From an uncultured Ruminococcus sp. (GTDB taxonomy: Bacteria > Bacillota > Clostridia > Oscillospirales > Acutalibacteraceae), in contig CACXGH010000128.1 of the NCBI GenBank assembly GCA_902767175.1, forward strand, positions 1-10,912: a stretch of 10,912 bases of DNA, in the 5' to 3' direction. Position numbers and translations under genes: made by a program. Below are positions 7,555-10,912 of the stretch, piece by piece (position 1 is the stretch's first letter; each line of letters opens with the position of its first letter). The notes under the pieces were generated by a model. That model was not told where the DNA came from. It was given only the letters and a program-made list of their open reading frames with translations, and did not search any database.

Positions 7555-7597
7555 AAGCAGGTGCTGTAATGTTCATTCGGAAGCACCTGCTTTATTA
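7555..7597 (+). terminator. Rho-independent-type terminator of the Dlt-like operon
   Basis: AAGCAGGTGCT (7555-7565) and AGCACCTGCTT (7582-7592) form a perfect 11-bp stem with a 16-base loop, five bases after the stop. The following T-run is short and broken (TTATTA), so termination may be incomplete. Confidence 0.7.
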
Positions 7598-7659
7598 CCA
7601 TGTCTTGTTTTATTTGATATTAGTATTACATCAATAGAAAACTGATTTCCGTGTGAGTG

Positions 7660-7679
7660 CTTGTCAAAGACTTGACAAG
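7660..7679. promoter_or_regulatory. 8-bp perfect dyad overlapping the que -35 element (candidate operator)
   Basis: CTTGTCAA at 7660-7667 and TTGACAAG at 7672-7679 are exact inverted repeats with the 4-base spacer AGAC. The right arm contains the whole -35 hexamer, which is where a dimeric repressor would block RNA polymerase. No regulator gene is nearby. Confidence 0.4.
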
Positions 7680-7700
7680 AGAAGCGGATATTAGTATAAT
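7672..7700 (+). promoter_or_regulatory. Consensus SigA promoter of the queuosine operon
   Basis: TTGACA at 7672-7677 and TATAAT at 7695-7700 are both perfect, with a 17-base spacer. Transcription should start near 7707, just ahead of the riboswitch aptamer. Confidence 0.88.
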
Positions 7701-7711
7701 TTAGTCATAAA

Positions 7712-7755
7712 CCGACAGTTCGTTTGCACCATCCTGTCGTTAAACAAAACCAGGG
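7712..7755 (+). promoter_or_regulatory. preQ1-I-type riboswitch aptamer
   Basis: The leader has the form of the small preQ1-I aptamer. Stem P1 is CGACAG (7713-7718) with CTGTCG (7734-7739). The loop starts with TTC and contains GCACC, like the GUUC...ACC loop of the Bacillus subtilis queC aptamer. After P1 comes an A-rich tail, TTAAACAAAAC (7740-7750), ending CCAGGG. GTTT (7722-7725) can pair with AAAC (7747-7750) to make the H-type pseudoknot P2. Its place between a promoter and terminator in front of a complete preQ1 pathway supports the call strongly. The pairing was made by eye, and no covariance model was run. Confidence 0.8.
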
Positions 7756-7786
7756 CTGACTACAAAGGATAACTCTGTCTGTTGGT

Positions 7787-7815
7787 GCGTCTGCTTATGC
7801 AGGCGCTGTTTTTTT
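7787..7815 (+). terminator. Intrinsic terminator of the que leader (riboswitch expression platform)
   Basis: GCGTCTGC (7787-7794) pairs with GCAGGCGC (7799-7806) across a TTAT loop with one G-U pair, followed by TGTTTTTTT. It lies 55 bases before queD, so it must be bypassed for expression. TGGTGC at 7783-7788 is complementary to GCACCA in the aptamer loop (7726-7731). This pairing would be lost when preQ1 folds the pseudoknot, and it overlaps the base of the terminator, so it is a plausible antiterminator. Confidence 0.85.
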
Positions 7816-7827
7816 GGGACAAACAAT

Positions 7828-7857
7828 GTAATAACGAACTTAAGTTAATGGTATTAC
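7828..7857. repeat. Inverted repeat directly before the queD ribosome binding site
   Basis: GTAATA (7828-7833) and TATTAC (7852-7857) are exact inverted repeats, and the 10-base palindrome AACTTAAGTT (7837-7846) lies between them. The right arm ends immediately before GGAGG at 7858. A weak AT-rich hairpin could form next to the site; its role is unknown. Confidence 0.3.
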
Positions 7858-7869
7858 GGAGGAATTCAG

Positions 7870-8292
7870 ATGTATTTGATAAAAACACAGGCTGCATTTG
7901 ACAGCGCCCATTTCCTTTCGGGCTATAACGGAAAATGCAGGAATATTCACGGTCACCGCTGGGTAATTGAAGCACAGGTATACGGCGAAGATCTTATTGA
8001 ATGCGGAGAAAAGCGCGGTATGGTAATGGACTTCGGTGACATTAAAAAGGAGCTGAGACTTATTGCAGACAGCTTTGACCATGCCCTGATATACGAAAAG
8101 AATTCTCTCAGGGAAACAACTCTCAGTGCTCTCAGGGAAGAAGGCTTCCGTATGATAGAGCTTGATTTCCGTCCTACCGCAGAAAATCTTGCAAAGATGT
8201 TCTACGATATACTAAGCGGGAAGGGACTGCCTGTTTATCAGATAACGGTTTATGAAACACCCGAAAACTGTGCAGTATATAAGGAGGCTTGA
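7870..8292 (+). CDS. queD: 6-carboxy-5,6,7,8-tetrahydropterin synthase QueD
   Basis: QueD turns 7,8-dihydroneopterin triphosphate, the FolE product, into 6-carboxytetrahydropterin in the queuosine pathway. The 140-residue protein is full length for the PTPS/QueD family. Zinc ligands are H14 in SAHFL and H27 and H29 in NIHGH; the catalytic Cys is C23 in GKCRN. The D70-H71 pair lies in FDHAL, and the substrate-binding Glu is E129 in YETPEN. VMDFGDIK at 52-59 is the usual family motif. GGAGG at 7858-7862 lies 7 bases before the ATG. It is first in a five-gene operon, and three bases separate it from queE. Confidence 0.95.
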   Translation: MYLIKTQAAFDSAHFLSGYNGKCRNIHGHRWVIEAQVYGEDLIECGEKRGMVMDFGDIKKELRLIADSFDHALIYEKNSLRETTLSALREEGFRMIELDFRPTAENLAKMFYDILSGKGLPVYQITVYETPENCAVYKEA

Positions 8293-8295
8293 GTA

Positions 8296-8955
8296 ATGCT
8301 TCCGGTTGTGGAGAAATTTGTAAGTATTAATGGTGAGGGAACAAGAGCAGGCGAGCTTTCGGCATTTATACGCTTTAAGGGCTGCAATCTATGCTGTTCT
8401 TACTGCGATACAAAATGGGCGAACAGACCCGATGCGGAGAGTGAACAGTATACTGCCGATGAACTGTGTGATTGGGCTAAGGGGACAGGTATCAGAAACG
8501 TCACTCTTACAGGAGGAGAGCCGCTTTTGCAGAATGAGCTGTTCGTTCTTACCGATCTGCTGATACAAAACGGCATGAGCGTTGAGATAGAGACAAACGG
8601 CAGTGTATCTGTTAAGGAACTTTCGCAGCGTGAGTGCAGACCTGTATTTACCATAGATTATAAGCTGCCTTCAAGCGGTATGGAGGAGAATAATGATGTT
8701 TCAAATTTTTCGCTGCTTTGCGAAAAAGATACCGTAAAGTTCGTTTCAGGAAGTATGAATGACCTTGAAAGAGCTGCCGAAATAATAGATAAATATTCTC
8801 TTTTGGGAAAATGCAATGTATATATCAGTCCTGTGTTCGGGAAGATAGATCCTCAGGACATAGTGGAATTCATGAAAGCGGAAAGACTAAACGGAGTCAG
8901 GCTGCAGCTGCAGCTTCATAAATTTATATGGGCGACTGAGGAAAGGGGAGTATGA
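8296..8955 (+). CDS. queE: 7-carboxy-7-deazaguanine synthase QueE (radical SAM)
   Basis: QueE converts 6-carboxytetrahydropterin to 7-carboxy-7-deazaguanine by radical SAM chemistry. The 219-residue protein has the CX3CX2C cluster motif at C30, C34 and C37, followed by D38-T39, which fits the Mg-binding Thr of the family. The SAM-binding GGEP is at 73-76, and SINGEGTRAG at 10-19 is the normal N-terminal signature. AGGAGG at 8282-8287 is 8 bases upstream. It ends one base before the TTG start of folE. Length and motif order are normal and nothing is missing. Confidence 0.95.
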   Translation: MLPVVEKFVSINGEGTRAGELSAFIRFKGCNLCCSYCDTKWANRPDAESEQYTADELCDWAKGTGIRNVTLTGGEPLLQNELFVLTDLLIQNGMSVEIETNGSVSVKELSQRECRPVFTIDYKLPSSGMEENNDVSNFSLLCEKDTVKFVSGSMNDLERAAEIIDKYSLLGKCNVYISPVFGKIDPQDIVEFMKAERLNGVRLQLQLHKFIWATEERGV

Positions 8956-8956
8956 T

Positions 8957-9529
8957 TTGGATAAGAAAGCTATAGAATACCATGTCAGGGGAATACTTGA
9001 AGCAATAGGTGAAGATCCTGACAGGGAAGGACTGAAGGAAACACCCGAAAGAGTAGCAAGAATGCTTGAAGAAGTGCTTGAAGGTACTGCATATTCAAAT
9101 CATGAAATTGCTCAGATGTTCGGAAAGACCTTTGAATCTCCGTACAGTGACGAAGATGATGCAGTGGTAATGAAGGATATTTCAATATTCAGCTATTGTG
9201 AGCATCATTTTGCACTTATGTATGACATGACGGTGAATGTCGCATATATCCCCCATGGCAGGGTGCTCGGGCTGAGCAAGATAGCGAGAATATGCGACAT
9301 GGCTGCTAAAAGACTGCAGCTTCAGGAGCGTATCGGAAATGATATAGCGGAGATAATTTCCGAAGCTGCACAGACCTCTGATGTGGCAGTTTTAATAAAG
9401 GGCAGTCATAGCTGTATGACGGCAAGAGGAATAAAGAATAATTCCGCTAAAACGGTTACGCTTACCTGCAGGGGAAAATTCAAGACCGACAGAAAGCTCA
9501 GAGAATTGCTTGATGACGATAGGAGATGA
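8957..9529 (+). CDS. folE: GTP cyclohydrolase I FolE
   Basis: FolE opens GTP to 7,8-dihydroneopterin triphosphate, the entry step of both folate and queuosine synthesis. The 190-residue protein has the zinc ligands C81 and H84 in CEHHF and C153 in HSCMTARG, with H83 and H151 also conserved. EDPDREGLKETPERVARM (19-36) is the standard N-terminal motif. The sequence after CEHH (FALMYDM) differs from the LLPF of many folate-pathway enzymes. The start is TTG at 8957, 6 bases after AGGGGAG; the only nearby ATG is out of frame. Its place inside the que operon suggests it serves deazaguanine synthesis here; whether the cell has a second folE for folate cannot be seen. Confidence 0.95.
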   Translation: MDKKAIEYHVRGILEAIGEDPDREGLKETPERVARMLEEVLEGTAYSNHEIAQMFGKTFESPYSDEDDAVVMKDISIFSYCEHHFALMYDMTVNVAYIPHGRVLGLSKIARICDMAAKRLQLQERIGNDIAEIISEAAQTSDVAVLIKGSHSCMTARGIKNNSAKTVTLTCRGKFKTDRKLRELLDDDRR

Positions 9530-9534
9530 ATGAT

Positions 9535-10224
9535 ATGAAAGCACTTGTGCTGTTCAGCGGAGGTGTAGACAGTACGACCTGTCTTGCCCTTGCGGTTGAA
9601 AGATATGGTAAAGATGAGGTGCTTGCGCTGTCTGTAAGCTACGGACAAAAGCACAGCCGTGAGCTTGAAGCTGCCGGAAAAATCAGCGCTTACTATGGTG
9701 TAAAGCTCAGAAGGCTTGACCTTGCAGAGCTGTTTGCAGGCTCAGACTGTTCATTGCTCACAGGCTCATCTGACAAAATACCCGAGGAAAGCTATTCCGA
9801 TCAGCTCAAAAAGACAGACGGCAAGCCTGTATCCACATATGTGCCGTTCAGAAACGGACTGTTTCTTTCCTCTGCTGCAAGTATTGCTCTTTCACAGGGC
9901 TGCACAGAAATATATTACGGCGCTCACAGTGACGATGCAGCAGGCAATGCATACCCCGACTGCAGTGAGGAATTCAATGATGCTATGTCAAAGGCGGTTT
10001 TTCTCGGAAGCGGTGAACAGCTAAGGGTGACGGCTCCTTTTATAGGCATGAATAAGGCTCAGGTAGTAGCGGAGGGTATCAGGCTGAGAGTTCCCTATGA
10101 GCTTACATGGAGCTGCTATGAAGGAAGTGTCAAGCCGTGCGGAAGGTGCGGGACCTGCCGTGACAGAATAAAAGCCTTTGAAGCAAACGGAATGATTGAC
10201 CCCCTGATGAAAGGAGAAGAGTAA
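9535..10224 (+). CDS. queC: 7-cyano-7-deazaguanine synthase QueC
   Basis: QueC uses ATP and ammonia to turn 7-carboxy-7-deazaguanine into the nitrile preQ0. From the ATG at 9535 it has 229 residues. The ATP pyrophosphatase loop SGGVDST is at 8-14, and the C-terminal zinc site is C194, C202, C205 and C208 (CX7CX2CX2C), both as in the family. An in-frame ATG at 9526 overlaps the folE stop as ATGA, but AGGAG at 9521-9525 would then touch the start codon, whereas the 9535 start has a 9-base spacer and begins MKALVLFSGG, the usual N-terminus. The queF start overlaps its stop by one base. Confidence 0.95.
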   Translation: MKALVLFSGGVDSTTCLALAVERYGKDEVLALSVSYGQKHSRELEAAGKISAYYGVKLRRLDLAELFAGSDCSLLTGSSDKIPEESYSDQLKKTDGKPVSTYVPFRNGLFLSSAASIALSQGCTEIYYGAHSDDAAGNAYPDCSEEFNDAMSKAVFLGSGEQLRVTAPFIGMNKAQVVAEGIRLRVPYELTWSCYEGSVKPCGRCGTCRDRIKAFEANGMIDPLMKGEE

Positions 10225-10721
10225 TGGAAGGAAGAAACAGCGAAGAAAGAGGAGATATAACGCTTCTCGGCAATCAGCATACACGCTATCCTTCGGATTA
10301 TGCACCGGAGGTACTTGAGACATTCCCGAATAAACACCCCGATAATGATTATTTTGTAAAATTCAACTGTCCTGAGTTTACAAGTCTCTGTCCGATAACC
10401 GGACAGCCTGATTTTGCGGCGATATATATTTCATATATTCCTGCGGAGAAAATGGTGGAGAGTAAATCTTTGAAGCTGTATCTTTTCAGCTTCAGAAACC
10501 ACGGTGATTTTCATGAGGATTGTGTCAATATCATAATGAAGGATCTGATAAAGCTGATGTCTCCGAAATATATTGAGGTATGGGGAAAGTTTCTTCCACG
10601 CGGAGGTCTTTCTATTGACCCTTACTGCAATTACGGACAACCCGGTACCAAATGGGAAAAACTCGCATGGGAAAGACTTGCTCATCATGATATGTACCCG
10701 GAAACGGTAAACAACCGCTGA
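10224..10721 (+). CDS. queF: NADPH-dependent 7-cyano-7-deazaguanine reductase QueF
   Basis: QueF reduces the nitrile of preQ0 to the aminomethyl group of preQ1, the last step before insertion in tRNA. The 165-residue protein is the short, single-domain (YkvM-type) form. The thioimide-forming Cys is C56 in FTSLCPITGQ, with D63 in QPDF as the acid. The QueF motif E79-SKSLKLY-86 is followed by FRNHGDFHEDC at 90-100 with H97 and E98. AAGGAG at 10211-10216 is 7 bases ahead of the ATG, which shares its A with the queC stop. It closes the operon; the tRNA-handling genes tgt and queA are not in the window. Confidence 0.95.
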   Translation: MEGRNSEERGDITLLGNQHTRYPSDYAPEVLETFPNKHPDNDYFVKFNCPEFTSLCPITGQPDFAAIYISYIPAEKMVESKSLKLYLFSFRNHGDFHEDCVNIIMKDLIKLMSPKYIEVWGKFLPRGGLSIDPYCNYGQPGTKWEKLAWERLAHHDMYPETVNNR

Positions 10722-10750
10722 AATACATGATCCCTGTACATTACATTTTA

Positions 10751-10780
10751 CCGCAGCCTGTAATGACTGCGGATTTTTTT
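10751..10780 (+). terminator. Rho-independent terminator of the que operon
   Basis: CCGCAG (10751-10756) pairs with CTGCGG (10767-10772) across a 10-base loop, followed by A and seven T. It lies 29 bases after the queF stop. A competing 7-bp stem, CATTACA (10739-10745) with TGTAATG (10759-10765), uses part of the loop. Confidence 0.85.
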
Positions 10781-10804
10781 GCGATAATAATACTAAAATC
10801 AAAT

Positions 10805-10853
10805 AGACTTGACGACAAGCTTTGTCGCCCCTTCTATCTGATATTAGTATAAC
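10805..10853. repeat. Partial copy of the que promoter region split by a palindrome
   Basis: AGACTTGAC (10805-10813) and GATATTAGTATAA (10840-10852) both also occur in the que promoter, at 7668-7676 and 7687-7699. There 10 bases separate them; here 26 do. The added sequence contains CGACAA-GCT-TTGTCG (10813-10827), a 6-bp inverted repeat with a 3-base centre. A -35/-10 spacing of 33 bases means it is unlikely to work as a promoter in this form. Confidence 0.4.
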
Positions 10854-10912
10854 AAGCGTCGATGTCCCCCGAGTCTCGCCTGCCGGCTCGGTCGGTGCTT
10901 CTGCCTTCGGCA
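10854..10912. other. GC-rich intergenic tail, no gene recognised
   Basis: The last 59 bases are clearly richer in G and C than the rest and have short inverted repeats, such as TGCC-TTC-GGCA at 10902-10912. No ribosome binding site or recognisable protein is present. It has the look of a dispersed intergenic repeat of gut Firmicutes that continues past the edge, but one copy cannot prove this. Confidence 0.3.

Noticed and set aside
6756..7601. Long minus-strand open frame (281 codons) opposite the SGNH gene
   Set aside because: It is antisense to a gene with clear SGNH motifs and a good ribosome binding site; its translation has no recognisable domain, and its start region lies in the terminator hairpin.
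7605..7629. Promoter at the first GATATTAGTAT copy
   Set aside because: The only -35-like hexamer, TTGTTT, is 13 bases from TATTAC, too close for SigA.
10790..10818. Minus-strand TTGTCG-N17-TAGTAT promoter-like pair
   Set aside because: Both hexamers are poor, the pair overlaps a palindrome, and it would point antisense into the queF terminator with no gene to serve.

Overview
The window looks like the chromosome of a low-to-moderate-GC Gram-positive anaerobe of the Clostridia, most like a Ruminococcus-type gut or rumen bacterium. This rests on strong AGGAGG ribosome binding sites, near-perfect TTGACA-N17-TATAAT promoters, TTG starts in tightly packed operons, a Dlt-type cell-wall operon and a lipoprotein with Cthe_2159-like beta-helix repeats. 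The genus is inferred by recall of similar proteins; no search was run.

Layout. (1) Positions 1-1824, minus strand: a GNAT acetyltransferase and, downstream of it with its own promoter, the N-terminal 410 codons of a secreted lipoprotein with a Ser/Thr/Gln-rich linker and a repeat-built carbohydrate-binding domain; the lipoprotein runs off the left edge. (2) Positions 1926-7597, plus strand: a five-gene operon behind a consensus promoter, closed by an 11-bp hairpin. It encodes a DltA-like adenylation enzyme, a LysA/ornithine-decarboxylase-fold PLP enzyme, a DltC-like carrier protein, an AlgI/DltB-type MBOAT acyltransferase and a membrane-anchored SGNH (DltD-like) protein. (3) Positions 7660-10780, plus strand: a second consensus promoter, a preQ1-I-type riboswitch with a transcription terminator, then queD-queE-folE-queC-queF, which is the full route from GTP to preQ1, the precursor of queuosine in tRNA. 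(4) Positions 10781-10912: an intergenic tail that repeats pieces of the que promoter around a palindrome and then turns GC-rich.

How the genes work together. In operon 2 an amino acid is probably activated by the adenylation enzyme, loaded on the carrier protein, handed across the membrane by the MBOAT protein with the SGNH partner, and put on a cell-surface glycan, as D-alanine is in the dlt pathway. The extra PLP enzyme between the ligase and the carrier gene is the unusual part. It suggests that the amino acid is decarboxylated or epimerised before or during transfer, so the surface group may not be D-alanine. In operon 3 FolE, QueD, QueE, QueC and QueF act in sequence, and their product preQ1 probably shuts the operon off through the leader riboswitch.
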